Below are positions 26,641 to 38,935 of a DNA stretch of 64,000 nucleotides, piece by piece. Positions within the stretch are counted from its first letter, which is position 1, and each line of letters starts with the position of its first letter. Both the position numbers and the translations under genes were made by a program. The notes beneath the pieces were generated by a model that ran no database searches, was not told where the DNA came from, and saw only the letters and a list, made by a program, of their open reading frames with translations. The stretch comes from Sphagnum compactum (Eukaryota; Bryophyta; Sphagnopsida; Sphagnales), in the NCBI GenBank assembly GCA_965153455.1, contig OZ234495.1, positions 21,076,875 through 21,140,874 of the forward strand, read 5' to 3'.

Positions 26641-28720
26641 TAATTTCAAAATCATATGCTAACAAAGGTGTGTATAGAAGTTGGGGTTGTTGATTAGGAG
26701 TTCCATGATTCTTCCTTTGTTTCATGAATTTGAAAAGAGGTTGTATTGTTTATGGAACAAATAGTACAATGACAATTATGATCAAGCTTATCTTGGTGTA
26801 AGAACTTTTCATGAAAAAGCTGAACTTGTAATCTATAACATAGAATAATTATATTAAATAGTGATTTCAATAACTTATTAAAACAAAAATATACTGAAGT
26901 TAATCAATCAAATATCAAATTAATCAATCTGATTTTTAGATCTAACTTTTTATTATCCAAGTAAATAAAGTTGAGCCAAATGATTAATTAATGATTTTAG
27001 ATAAATAAATGATTATCTAATTCTTGATAATTAATCATTTAAATTATCTGAAATAATGGTCTATTAATTATTTAATTATATGACAAAATTTGTTGTTAAT
27101 TCATTAATTATCAAAAATATTTTATATTAAATTGGGGGGAAATTTTTAGGGTTTAGACATATGTGAAACAATACAATCTCATTATATATCCTTTTCAAAG
27201 AGATTGGGAAAATTAGGTTGGAGTTATCACACAAAGGTAAGAAGCAAACCTTATGTGAAAACCCAACCCTGAATGTAATACAAAGTGTGTCGAGATCAAA
27301 AAATAAAAAGTTCAAGCTTGAAATTGCTTCAAAGATGTTCATATTTTTTTTTCCCCTTTTAAAATTGTATACTCATTTCAAAAAACATAAATATAAAGTT
27401 TCTAATTTAATAAGATTTTAAACAATGTTTTAAAAAAAATCAAAGCACATAATTTTCTACTTTTTTTTTGTTTCACATAATAATAAAAATGATCTCTCCC
27501 ACATATTAATCCTATGTTTGATTAAAATTTTATTTTATACTTTTTTGATATATAGTAAATAAGTTCTTGGTTAAAATAATCATATAGTGGGTCAGAAATA
27601 TTTTATATTTTATACATATATAACACAAGTCCTTATGTAAACTTTATTTTTTATGATGTATAATATTGGTTTAAATATTGGTCCAAATATATTGTTATTT
27701 ATAACACATAATATATAAATAATGATATTATGAAATTATATTGTTGATCCATTTCAATACATATAATATTTTCATATTTATTATATATATATAAACCTAT
27801 GGTTATGTATATTGCGATTTTTAATGAACTTTGTTTTTAATGCAAGTTTAAAATTTCCAAAAGATTAATAGCTAAGTATGAAAATGTTCATAAGCTCTTA
27901 GACATCATGCTAGAGTTTGTGTAGATTTTAAAAGCTTTGTGAGGGCCAAGTTGTTATGTAATGTTTTTGACACCTTCAAAAGTTGAAAGATGACTTGACT
28001 ATCCAAAAAACACAATAGTGTTCATAAAAAAAAACCAAGAATTTATAGCCTTGACAAATTACTAGCTTCAAGAAAAGCTCAAACCTAAGCCTGGTTGTCA
28101 GATTGACTAAAGTGTCAACATTGACCAAATTAAACAACCTAACCTAAACATGAGTTATAGGTTAGTAAGCTAATTGTTAAGTAACATAATTAACTACCTG
28201 ATAGGCTGCCTATGTAATATAGGCCTATTATGTAATGTAGGCCTTCTAAGTTAATATCTTAGATGGTCTATGTAGGTATTGAAGGTGGTTGAGTTTATTA
28301 AGTAAACCTACTAGTTATATAGGTTATATACTAGCCTAGGCCATGTAAGCCTAATAAGCATTTATGATAGTTTATAACATTTTAAATTTGAACTAAAAAA
28401 ATTTATCAAAAAGAAAGCACATTTTTCCATATAACTGTTCTAAGTATATACTATTAGAATATGATTCAAATTTAGAGTTTGGGAAACCTTAAATTAATTA
28501 ACAAATTTTCTACAAGTTAATAGTAAATAAAATAAATCTACGGTGCATTATAGGGGGAATTTTATATGCAAAACAATGCAATACATATTTTTAAAGAAAC
28601 TGAAAGAGATCAGCTTGGAGATTAACAAATGGTATGAGACATACCTTCTTTTGTGTTTTGTTACAAATTTTATTTAATTATTAAAAAAATTATGGCTAAA
28701 TTTACAAATGGTGAAAGTAA
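26641..28720. other. Interior of the TIR element, AT-rich, no gene seen
   Basis: Very AT-rich sequence with TATATA runs at about 27620 and 27780. A block around 27127-27240 (GGGGGAAATTTTTAGGGTTT) repeats one at about 25285-25400. A degenerate GGTTAGTAAGC-type stretch lies at about 28140-28360. No coding region is supported. Confidence 0.5.
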
Positions 28721-29145
28721 GTATGTGTGTGGATATTGCAAAATTATATGAAACCTTAACCCTAAATGCAATAGTCATATTCATGTTTAAAAAACCATCA
28801 ACTATTATGGGACCTATATGCGAGTATTGCAAGAGATGTAAAAAAAAACTAGTGGCTATTATGGAAACTATATGCAGGTATTGCAAGGAATGCTAAAAAA
28901 ACCCAACGACTACCATGGGACCCATATGCGGGTATTGCAACGAATGAAGAATGTTAGCGACTATTTGTGGCCCATATGAGGGTATTGCAAGGAATGAAAA
29001 ATGCCAGTGGCTATTATGGGACTTATATGCAGGTATTGTAAGGAATGCAAAATGCTAGCGGCTATTATGGGACTTATATGCGGGTATTGCAATGAATGCA
29101 AAATGTTTGCGACTATTTTAGGACTTATATGCTTGGTATTGCGTA
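28721..29145. repeat. ~52-bp tandem repeat, seven units, containing GTATTGCAA
   Basis: The GTATTG landmark lies at 28824, 28878, 28932, 28982, 29033, 29084 and 29136. Typical units read GGGACTTATATGCGGGTATTGC then AAGGAATGCAAAATGCTAGC. The first units keep an open frame giving CxxC pairs, but later units do not, so coding is unlikely. Confidence 0.9.
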
Positions 29146-29885
29146 TTTGAAAATGGCCTTATGGAGTTTATAATAGAAAATGATGTAGGTATTATATGTT
29201 TTAAATGTGTGTATTGTTTTAAAAGTCTTCAGGTGATGTGAATCATATTATATTAGATGTAAGTATTGCACAATGTTCATTTTGATCTTTGGTTTGATTC
29301 TTACATCTCAAGTACTAAGAAAATTATGACAAAAAAGACATATATGATTAACCATATACCCATCAAACAAGTGTGAGTAGAAGATACTATTATATTGATA
29401 AAAGATGTACAAAAATGGGTGCATGAAAAATTACTAAAGAACCCAATGAAAAAAAAACGTTGGTTCTCTATAACATATCAAAGGATCAAAGTTCAAAATT
29501 GGGTAGTCCAAAAAATAAAAGGGCTACAAAACCTAACTAATTATATAAAGTGAAACCCTAACCCATATCAGTATCTACAATCTCGTGTTTAGCTCGATAT
29601 GCAGCTGTTACATTTGTAGCCTTTGTTGCATGACAAGCAGTGTAAAAATGGCGGCGTTGCATCTCAACCTGAACTGCATTTGCAACAAACTCTTCCTTTG
29701 TTTAGTCTTAAACCCTATAAACACCCAAAAATCACCAAATTAAACCGTAACACACCTTGGATGAAATACAATAAAAAATAATAAACATTACTTATTATTG
29801 TTTCTTACTTTCCATGAATCATTTTAGATTCATGAAAATCCAAAACATCTGCCAACTGTTTTGTCTAACCTGTTTTACTAGATTC
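29146..29885. other. Flank of the element's zinc-finger gene, no gene seen
   Basis: AT-rich sequence with one further GTATTGC at about 29265. It lies downstream of the minus-strand stop at 29886 and may include its 3' UTR. Nothing else is recognisable. Confidence 0.4.
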
Positions 29886-31047
29886 TCAATTCCAATTTTT
29901 GACATCCCATGCCGTCTTCAATTGTCGTGCATATACACAACGGGTGAATCGAATCATCCCTTGTAAATCTTCATCCTTCTCCATCTGTGATGTTGCATCT
30001 CGAGGCACACTGCCCACGCCCCAGGCATGGAGGCCCAACACATTCAACAATTGCTTTGAAGCTAATTTGACCAAAGTTGGTTTTGGGAGTGGTGGACACT
30101 GTTTTGCAACAACTACCAGGTGATTCCATTCGTGCTCTGCTTTGGCACGAGCGTAACTAGCAACTTTTTGATCATTTCGCCTTTGCATAGCCATGGCATT
30201 TCCCAAGATGCGAGCATTTATTTTGGCATGGTCTTGATGTCGAGGACCTCTTGTAGAAGTTGAAGGCCTCCCAGGTTTGGCCTTTTTTGTCATCAAGCCA
30301 TGCACCTCCTTCAAATGCTTGGTCAACAACCATTTGGCACAATATGCGACAGTGCAAGTGCCAACTTTGCACTTCCATTTCGACCCAACCTTCGTCCATT
30401 CTTTGTCTTTCCGAGCCAAATTAGGTGGACAAAGAAGTGCAAGTGGTTGAGAAGCCTGCTCAGTTTCAAGTTCCGGACCTAAACCCAAAAATGAGAGTTC
30501 AAAAAACAAGATGCAAGTATTAGGGTACACATAAAATCACACAATCACATACTACTCCTATAAACATGAACTGTTTTCAGGTATTGCAATAGAAAAATTT
30601 TGACAAAAAAAATCCCGCACTTTCCAACAAATGTTGGAAGGTGTGGATATAATTAAACTTCAAGAAACTTGTATAATTTTTTTAATTTATATTTAATCTA
30701 ATGTCCATAAATTCGAAAACAATCTATACCAAAGTGTTATCCTTGTGTTTCAATTGTGATAGAGCACCAGTTTGCTCACCAATTTCTTGATCTGATGCAA
30801 CAACACTTCTGTCACCAATTGCTTCATCTGATGCAGCAACATTTTGCTGAACAATTGCCGCATCTGATGTAGTAATATTTTGCTCAACAATTGCCACATC
30901 TGATGCAGCAACTTGTGGCTCAACAATTGCCTCATCTCCTGCACCAACATCTGGCACAACAGTTGCCTCATCTGAGGCAACAACATTTTGCTTATTGCTT
31001 TCCAGCTCACCACCACCGCTTTTCTTCAGTCTTCTTCCCCTAGCCAT
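29886..31047 (-). CDS. C2H2 zinc-finger protein carried by the TIR element
   Basis: Predicted exons are 31047-30780 and 30478-29886, joined in phase 1 through a GTGAGC donor and a TTTAG acceptor, giving 286 aa with no internal stop. Residues 1-21 are basic then acidic. Residues ~22-89 are about six copies of a 12-residue repeat of the form AASDEAIVEQNV, encoded by a 36-bp tandem repeat. A single C2H2 finger follows (C126-x4-C131-x12-H144-x4-H149). A basic stretch (KKAKPGRPSTSTRG) and an ~110-residue helical-looking C terminus complete it. I do not recognise the family. A DNA-binding role is inference from the finger. An in-frame ATG at 31080 is an alternative start; 31047 was chosen because MARGRRLKKS makes a plausible N terminus. 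The gene sits wholly between the TIRs, so it moved with the element. It could be a captured host gene or an accessory gene. Confidence 0.7.
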
Positions 31048-31139
31048 TACAACTTTCAACCCTAAACAAAAAACCACCATTTATTATTAAATGTTAATCC
31101 TAATGAACTAAACCATCAGCACCAAAAAAATAAAATAAA

Positions 31140-32760
31140 ATCATCACCATAAAGGAAGGGGACGACATTGCTGCCATCACTTTTTTTGTAGCAAAACCTA
31201 AAAGAAAGGCGAAGGTCGCCATTTCCTTGCAGCAAAGCCATCGAAGAAGGTGGCGGCACCTGTCATCTTTTTCTTCTTCAATACAAAGTTGCTGCTTTCT
31301 TAGCTATGCTACAAGGAAAAAAAAAAGAAAGCGACGTCCTTCTTCGCTACGCAGTAGTGAAACAAAAAGAAGAAGGTGATGGTAGCGTCTTCTTCGCTTT
31401 TGTGTTGCAAAAAGAAGAAGAAGAAGAAGGCGACGGCAACGTTGCTGCCGTCGCCTTCTTTGCTGCATTGCACTGCAAGAGGAAGAAGAAGGTGATGGCG
31501 CAACAAAACAAGAAGAAGAAGAAGGCGATGGTAGCATAGCTGCCGTCGCCTTCTTCTTTACGCCTTCTTGCGCTACAAAAAGAAGAAAAAGAAGAAAAAG
31601 AAGGCTCTTCGCTGCGCTACGCTATAACGTAACAAAACAAGAAGAAGAAGAAGAAGGCGACGACAGCATTACTGTCGTTGCCTTCTTCGTTGCACTGCGC
31701 TGTAGCGCAGTTCCACAAGAGGAAGAAGAAGGTGACGGCAGCTCCTATCGCCTTTTTCGCTGCGCTATAGCGGAACGTAGCAAAACAAGAGGAAGAAGAA
31801 GGCGACGGTAGCAACGCTGTAGCGTAGCAAAATAAGAGGAAAAAGAAGGCGACGACAGCTGCTGTCGCCTTCATCTTCGCGCCTTCTTGCGTTGCAAAAA
31901 GAAGAAGAAGAAGAAGGCAACGGTAGTAACGCCTTCTTCACTGCACTGCGCTGCAGCGCAGTTCTAGAAGAGGAAGAAGAAGGTGGTGGTAGTTACCGTT
32001 GCCTTTTTCGCTGCGCTGCACTGTAGCGTAGCGTAGCAAAATAAGAGGAAGAAGAAGAAGGCGACAACAGCTGCCATCGCCTTCGTCTTCGCGCCTTCTT
32101 GTGTTGCAAAAATAAGAAGAAGAAGAAGGCGACTGCAGTAATGTTGCCATCGCCTTCTTTGCTGCGCTGCGTTGCAGCGGAGCTCTAGAAGAGGAAGAAG
32201 AAGGCGACGGTAGCATTGCTGCCGTTGCCTTCTTCGCTACGTTGCGCTGTAGCGTAACTGCACAAGAGGAAGAAGAAGGCGATGGTAGCTGCCGTCACCT
32301 TTGTCTTCGCGCCTTCTTGCGCTGTTAAAAGAAGAAGAAGAAGGCGACGACTATGTTGCCGTCGCCTTCTTCGCTGCGCTGTGCTGTAGTGTAGTTCTAG
32401 AAGAGGAAGAAGAAGGCGACGGTAGGGTTGCTGTCATCGCCTTCTTTGCTACGCTGCGCTGCAACGCAACTCCACAAGAGGAAGAAGAAGGCAACGGCAG
32501 CGTTGCTGCCGACGCCTTTTTCACTGTGCTGCGCTGCAGCGTAGTTCCAGAAGAGGAAGAAGACGGTGACGGCAGCGCAGCAAAACAAGAGGAAGAAGAA
32601 GGCGACGGCAGTTGCCAGCGCCTTCGTCTTCGCGCCTTCGTCTTCGCGCCTTGTTGCATTGTAAAAAGAAGAAGAAGAAAAAGGCGACGACAGTAACGCT
32701 GTTGTCGCCTTCTTCGTTGTGTTGTTTTTTTTTGCGATGCAAAGAAGAATAATCAAAACA
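31140..32760. repeat. Palindromic GAAGAAGAAGG/CGACGG array
   Basis: About a dozen blocks alternate purine-rich (GAAGAAGAAGGCGACGGCAG) and complementary pyrimidine-rich (CTGCCGTCGCCTTCTTC) sequence, separated by CGCTGCGCTGTAGCG-type spacers. Adjacent blocks can pair into hairpins. Because both strands consist largely of repeated codons without stops, open frames of 65-130 codons occur on both strands and are artefacts of composition. Confidence 0.85.
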
Positions 32761-33126
32761 AACATACAAGAAAAAAGAAAAGATGCTTACCTGGGTGTTG
32801 CGTGGGTCGCGCTCCAGCTCCAGCCACAGCTCCTTGGCTCCAACAACTCCAGCTCTAGGCACGCTCCAGCTCCAGGCACGCTCCAGCTCTAACCACAGCT
32901 CCAGCTCTAGCTCCAGGCTCGCTCTCGCTCGACGACTCTAGAGCTCTGGCGATGGAGTGAGGGGGGGTGGGGGTGGTAGGTGGTAGGTAGGAGGGGGGAG
33001 GTAGGTGGGAGGTAGGAGGGGGGAAAATTTTGGGGCAGAGAAGAGGTGGAAAAAAAAAAACATGCGGGTAGGGAGGATGGGATTTTTGTTCATCCGCAAA
33101 ACAGCTTCAACGGGCTCATCCTCAAC
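32761..33126. repeat. CCAGCTC-rich and G-rich tracts at the right end of the element
   Basis: About 32805-32940 is a degenerate array of CTCCAGCTC and GGCACG. About 32958-33022 is strongly G-rich on the plus strand, with many GGGGGG and GGTAGG runs, and could form G-quadruplexes. It lies ~110 bp inside the right TIR. Confidence 0.7.
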
Positions 33127-33159
33127 TGGTGCATTGGTGGCTGCTGGTTCACTCCAGCC

Positions 33160-35275
33160 GTCTATGTTTATGTGTGTATGATTTGAGGATAAAATTTTGG
33201 CTTGAACTGGAACCAATTTGTAATAATGTTTGATGATTTGTTAACTGTCTCCAGGGAAGAGACTTTCCATCTCTGTGGGATTTGGGGATAAAATTTTGCC
33301 TTGAACTGGAGCCAAATTGTGATTGACTATTGAAGACTTCGTAACTGTAGTACCTTGGGGCATTTCAACAGATGTCTGTAGAATAATTAATTCATTTTGA
33401 AAAATTCATTTCAACAAATGGAATATCCTTAAATATTCATTATTCCTTCACAATATTTTTTGATTTGGAAGAACTAGTTTTTGAAATTTTCAAAAATTCT
33501 GAAAATAATATAATTAACGTCGAACTGGCCAAGGTCCTAGGGTATACTCTACTAATGCGTTTTTTTTAAAAATTCTTTTTTCAATTTTGTGGTTGTAAGT
33601 GGACCCTTGATCATCCACAAGAGGACTTACCCAAAGTTGGTTCCAGGTGGTCACAGATGAAAGTAGAAGGTTTTTGGAACCTCACTACTTTGGTGACATG
33701 CTAGAACCTGTGTTAAAATTAGGGGTTTCAATTGCTTTTCCTCCAAATATTGCAACTTTGGGCCATTGCCCCCCCCCCCCCCCCCCCCCCAAATTCGTTT
33801 GCACGAGCCCCAGCCCAGCCCTTTTTCTCTATCACCCAGTGGTGAAATTTCATCACAAAAAAAACAGTTCAGGCTGGCGGTCTCAATATTTATCAAATTC
33901 AGTTTGCATTCAATTTACCTAACTAAGTTACAGGATTTCATCATCGCACTTATTTTGTTTGAACCTGCCAAGAGGAGAAAGAGCCATTATTAGTCATGCT
34001 GTGAAGTTTCAAGGATAAATTGAATATATCAATTTTCAAATGAAACCTACAAAACTAAGTTTCACGGTGACCACTCAAATTCCACACCTTTCATTGCACT
34101 CTGACGAGGAAACTATGAATCGGTGCGATGTTCTTAGGTTGGACAATATAAATCAAATTATGTAAGTTGTGAGGTGCTTGTAAGATACAAGCAAGTATAA
34201 AACTATACATATTATTATATGTTGCAAGGGTTATCTTCTCTTTCTTTAAGGTGGCCTGCAAATACATTAAGACTGACAAGGTTACAATTTCCACACCGAA
34301 CTGACCCACCAATATCTCAGGCTTTTTGACTTTGATGCTTACCAATACCATCCTAGTGCACGGCCTTGTCCTCAGGCCTTCTTACCCTACACAGAACCCT
34401 GGTGAATAATAGATTTGGAGTTTAAAAAGTTTCCCAGGCTGACATTTTGAGTTTATTTACATTGATGAAAGCCTTTGTTTGGCACCAAATTGCATGAGCT
34501 TATGCAGGGTCACCAGGAAAATAGTGGCAACCATTGTGAACTTTTCAAAAAATTATTCTTCAAGGCATTGTCTTGGAAAACTGGTGGCATAATGTGTATG
34601 GAAATTTGGAAAGGAAGGTCTAGAGAGAATTATGTTGTTTGATGGCTTGGCAAATATGGCATGAATCGATGTTCACGCCTCAGAATAACAGAGTTCCTTG
34701 TTTGACCTGCCCTTCCCCCTTCTTATCAACCTGATGTAATCTGAAATTTGCAATCTTGGAGACACCATAAAATTAATGTAAGTGTTGGTTGTAAATTAAA
34801 AGGAACATTGTGCTTTGTAAGGAACTTACAGCTACAAAAGGAAATATTAGGACAGGCTGTTATATAGAATTGCATCTTTCAGTTTGCATAACACATCCTC
34901 TATGGAGGGAGAACAGTGGCAATTTCAAAGAAGTATCTGGAGAAATTGTGGCATTGATTTTTTACTCCATTCTTTTGAAGAGGAGACCTATTCTACCAAG
35001 TCCGGCACCGATGACAAACAAGTATGGCCGGCACTTGTTAATAGTTTTCTTTGTTTTTTTTTGTTAATATTTTTTTCCCCTTGGTTTGCCCTTTGGTGGT
35101 CTATGTTTATCTTTGTATGATTTGAGGATAAAAGTTTATCTTGAACTGGAAATCAATTTGTGATAAAGTTTGACCATTTGTCAACACTCTGGAGAAGAGA
35201 CTTTGCATCTCTGTGAGATTTGGGGATAAAATTTTGCCTTGAACTGGAACCAAATTGTGATAGACAGACTCAACC
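33160..35275. repeat. C-type repeat units right of the TIR element
   Basis: 33160-33305 completes the C unit interrupted by the element. 33305-35275 is a further unit colinear with 22080-24460 apart from small indels. It lacks the 72-bp and ~100-bp tandem arrays of the first unit. It contains the unoccupied insertion site at 35099-35107 and a 22-C homopolymer at 33769-33790, where the first unit has an ordinary sequence. Confidence 0.85.
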
Positions 35276-35631
35276 TCTCCTATTAATTAGATGAGGTGCC
35301 TCTGAAGTTCAATTTTTTTTGGCAACGAAGCCAATTTGATTGGCCCACCATTCAAAAAAAATTGAAACTTTAGAGGCTCCCCAAAATTGAAGGTTCTAGT
35401 TTGAAGTATGGAGTTCCTCCCCTTTGGTCCACCTATATACGTAAAAGGAGAAGAACATCTGCCTAAGCATATGGGATAAAAGTGAGGTGCTATGGAGAAA
35501 ATGTTGGGGACCACATTGGGAACTTGGGGACATAGTGGGAACCTGATGGGAACCCATTGGAAATTTAAAGGGAACATAGTGTGAACACATTGGGAACCAG
35601 GGAAAGTGAAAAAAAATCTAGTTTGCATTAT
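35276..35631. other. Short unique spacer rich in GGGAAC
   Basis: This sequence separates the C unit from A block copy 2 and has no match upstream of copy 1. It contains about six GGGAAC or GGGGAC words at about 35510-35600. No gene is supported. Confidence 0.5.
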
Positions 35632-38600
35632 ATTTTGTAGTTTGTTAAAAGTTGTCACATACTTTTACCTGTGTATTGAATTTGTCACCTACAAATAGAA
35701 AACAACATTATAACCACTAACTATTTTTAGAGGTTTTTAGTGTTGTTCAACCTTAACAATATTATAAATGTCATTTTGTTTTCAATATTGGCATTCTTTT
35801 GACATTCTGAAATCAATACTTGAATTGATTACCAATTTATTCCCCATTTAAAAGTATATTATTCATGAATTGAAATTATTCCCTTAACCAATGAATAAAA
35901 GAAAACCAATTATGGGGATTTGTAGATTTCATGAACTATCCTCTTGGGTGAAAGCACATTAGGGTCCCAAAAAATATAATCACAAGAATTATTTTGCAAC
36001 ATTTGATCATACTTTTGTTGAAGTGAAATTTCGCAATTGAAAATATAATTGTGAATTTTGAGGAGATTTGATTAGCTTGAAACTCGAGTTAATCATTTTT
36101 ACAAAATGTTTATTAAATGATGGAGATTTAAAAATGTATGAATAGATTTATCACAAAGTAATACCCATCATAAAATTTGAAAATTTAAAATCGTATTACA
36201 AAAGTGGGGTTGTAAGTGGTCTGTTTGAATTAAATTTTGGGTGGTGAATGATAACATTGATACAAATTAACAAATTCGATTGATATTGACAAGTTTCTCA
36301 AAACACATTTAATGTATGTCACACATTAGACATGCTTTTTTCTATTCATAAGCCATAAATGCATTATGATTTATTATTATTATATTAACCTACCTTGAAA
36401 TGAAAGAAGAGCACATATATGAATTGAGCATTGCACTTTTTTCACTTAAATTTTATTTATGAATGTGGCATGGACCAAAAGTACATGCGTTTTGACATAA
36501 AAAACAACTCCAATTTATGTATGATATATGATGTATACATTGCATATATGTAACCATTTGAAATTTTGATCATTTGATCACATTAAAGTGGTTGCAAATT
36601 GAACTGGTCATAAATCATTTTATGTATCTTGATTGTTTGTTTACATTTTGACCATTTGATCAGGATGGAAATCTTAAAATGTTTCCTTAAAACTATATTT
36701 TGCCAAAAGTATTATAATAATTACAAATATTTTAAACATTATATCAATTTTGTCTAAAATGGGTAGATTCAAATGTGTTTTTACTTTTCATGTGACATTT
36801 TGACTTGTGCAAAATAACAAGGTTTAACTATATGTGTGATTACATTAATCTCATAAATAATATATTTATATAGATGTTAATTGAAAGTTAATTGATTTGT
36901 TATTATCACTTATCAATTTAATGACACATAACATACAACCAGCTAGAAATAAAAAGATCAAGTTTATTCAAAAGCATTGGACAACATCATAATAAAGGTC
37001 TTTTCCCATTAAGTTGTTGTAGTTACACGTATTACATTGCGATCACAATCTAGTCTAATGAAAAGTCATTAAAATGGAGCATTGTTTCTTGTTACACGTA
37101 TAGGCATTCTTAGTTGGAGAAAATTTGTAAGTATTGATGTTAGGAATGTTAACAACATTTCATTTGTAAGGAATTTAGAAAAACATGGTATGATTCCACA
37201 TATGATCCTCTAATGATTCACAAATTGACTCACAATTTACACAACTTTGTATAATTTGGTTATATTTGACTTATAAAATTGTGAGGTGACCACGAACACA
37301 TTTAGATGAAACAAATGTAATGGAAAGTTATCCTTGGAGCAAAATCTACAATCAACATGTAAAATTGTAACATGACCTAAGCATATAAATACATTTTCAA
37401 TTTGTAAAAATAGTTAACAATTGCTAATAATTATTTAAATGAAGGACATTAAAATTGTATCAAATATAAAGTTCAACCTTGGATCAAATAGTTGGCAAAT
37501 CGACTTAAAAATCTACATCGAAGCATCAAACACCTAAATATTACTTGTAATTCATAAGATATTATACAAATCTATCTTTTAAAGAAAATAGTTCAATATC
37601 TATTTTGATGTCACATTGAGGTCTCCTAATTACATAGCTCCCTATTGCGCTCTTAATACCAATGTAAAGTCCTTTATGATAGGAATGTATTGAGGTGGTT
37701 TTGTAATGATTATAGGTACAATGCAAGATTTATTGCATGTTGAAGAAAATTTTGAATTTTTTAAAAACAAAATCAACATTAAAAGTTTTAGGGGAATTGG
37801 GGGCAGGCTTTTTGTATTGTTGGAAAACCTCAATGAGTTGAGTTTAATCAAAGTAGTTTTGTAATGTTTAGACCTGAGGTTTGGGAGAAATTGAATTTGA
37901 ATAGTTTTTGTCATTAAAAATTTAGTAATGAAGGGTTCATGTAAAAAGCAGCAATTACATAACAAAATATGAAAAAGGTAGTTAATGACACCAATTAAAA
38001 CCAATGTGAGGTTGTTCTTGGGCCCAAAAGCATGAATTGATTATTTCATGGTAAATTAGTCACAAAACAATTAATATAAATTATCCATCCAACATCCATC
38101 AAACTTTACATGTTTTGTGACAATTCTAGATCTTGGATTTTTACATCTTTTCTCTTTTTGGGTGCATCTCCAACTATGAATAAGTAATAATAGACCTCTT
38201 GCCTCACTTCATTTTAAGCAAACATGTTTCAAGGCATGTGTGTGTAACAAATATGGCTATTCATGAATGGTAATTCGATTTGCAAACAAAGTTTAGTTTT
38301 AAAAAGTCATTTTCACACATGAAATATAGTTTCATATATTTTATACTAAGTTGGATTCACATTGAGATGGTAAAAGGAATAATTATAAGAATAAACTAGC
38401 ACTAACTCTCTGTCATTCACACAAAGACAGTAAAGAAAAACCCAAAAAAAGAGTTGGCCAGTGACATATCACTAGGGTTTAGGAGGGATGATGTTTTGAA
38501 ATATCTTATCTCTAAAAATAAAGATGTTCAAATTTTCTAGATTTGAGTTCAAGTTAAGATCAAACACGGAGGTTACTTCAACCTCTTGATTTCAAAAGAT

Positions 38601-38935
38601 TAACATTTGGGAAGATCTTTAAGAACAAAAAAAATTACACAAAATCAAATTTTTTTACCTCAGAACCATACTGAAAGTTCTATCAACCTAAACATTGAAG
38701 ATCTAGAACTCAGCAACATTGATTTACAGGGTTCACCGAACAGAAGAGCAGTGTGCAAGTACATGCTCAAGGCAATGAGGCAGATAGTGTTAGTGCATCT
38801 AGGACCCACAAGGTTTTCTCAGTTCTTGCATGAAATCCAGTGAGGTCTCTCCCTCGAATCAGTAGAAGGAATTGTTGTATTATCATTTTAAAGGATTGCA
38901 TGTGAATGTCATTTTAAAAAGAGTACTTAGTAACA
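35632..38935. repeat. A block, copy 2
   Basis: Colinear with 18056-21545, offset by about 17.6 kb. It lacks the ~170-bp segment present at 20342-20510 of copy 1. The left boundary of similarity is sharp at CACATACTTTTACC. No open frame is conserved with copy 1. Confidence 0.85.

Larger units (their letters stand above)
24458..33159. mobile_element. 8,702-bp TIR DNA transposon, probably Mutator-like
   Basis: The ends are inverted repeats: the first 36 bases agree at 34 positions, starting GGCCAGAGTGAACC on the left and GGCTGGAGTGAACC on the complementary right end. A 9-bp direct duplication flanks the element. A homologous unoccupied site at 35073-35160 shows the same flanking sequence uninterrupted. 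A 9-bp duplication is typical of Mutator-like elements, though TIR length and terminal bases do not prove the superfamily. No transposase (MULE, hAT or other DDE domain) is recognisable inside, so it is likely non-autonomous. It contains a two-exon C2H2 gene (29886-31047), several tandem arrays sharing GTATTGC, palindromic purine/pyrimidine arrays and a G-rich tract near the right end. Insertion came after the C units were duplicated. Confidence 0.9.

Noticed and set aside
28721-28900. CxxC-rich peptide from the 52-bp array as a zinc protein
   Set aside because: The frame is lost in later units and the unit length is not a multiple of three, so the pattern is a by-product of the repeat.
31304-32862. 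Open frames of 65-130 codons on both strands in the GAA-rich array
   Set aside because: They consist of repeated codons from the palindromic repeat, occur on both strands alike and match no protein composition expected of a gene.
33769-33790. 22-C homopolymer as a biological feature
   Set aside because: The matching position of the other C unit has no such run; similar G/C runs at 3883, 6832, 43867 and 63990 suggest slippage or a sequencing error.
18056-38935. A blocks as a pair of LTRs around one retrotransposon
   Set aside because: The blocks are ~3.4 kb, differ by large indels, lack TG...CA ends and a primer-binding site, and no gag-pol frame lies between them.
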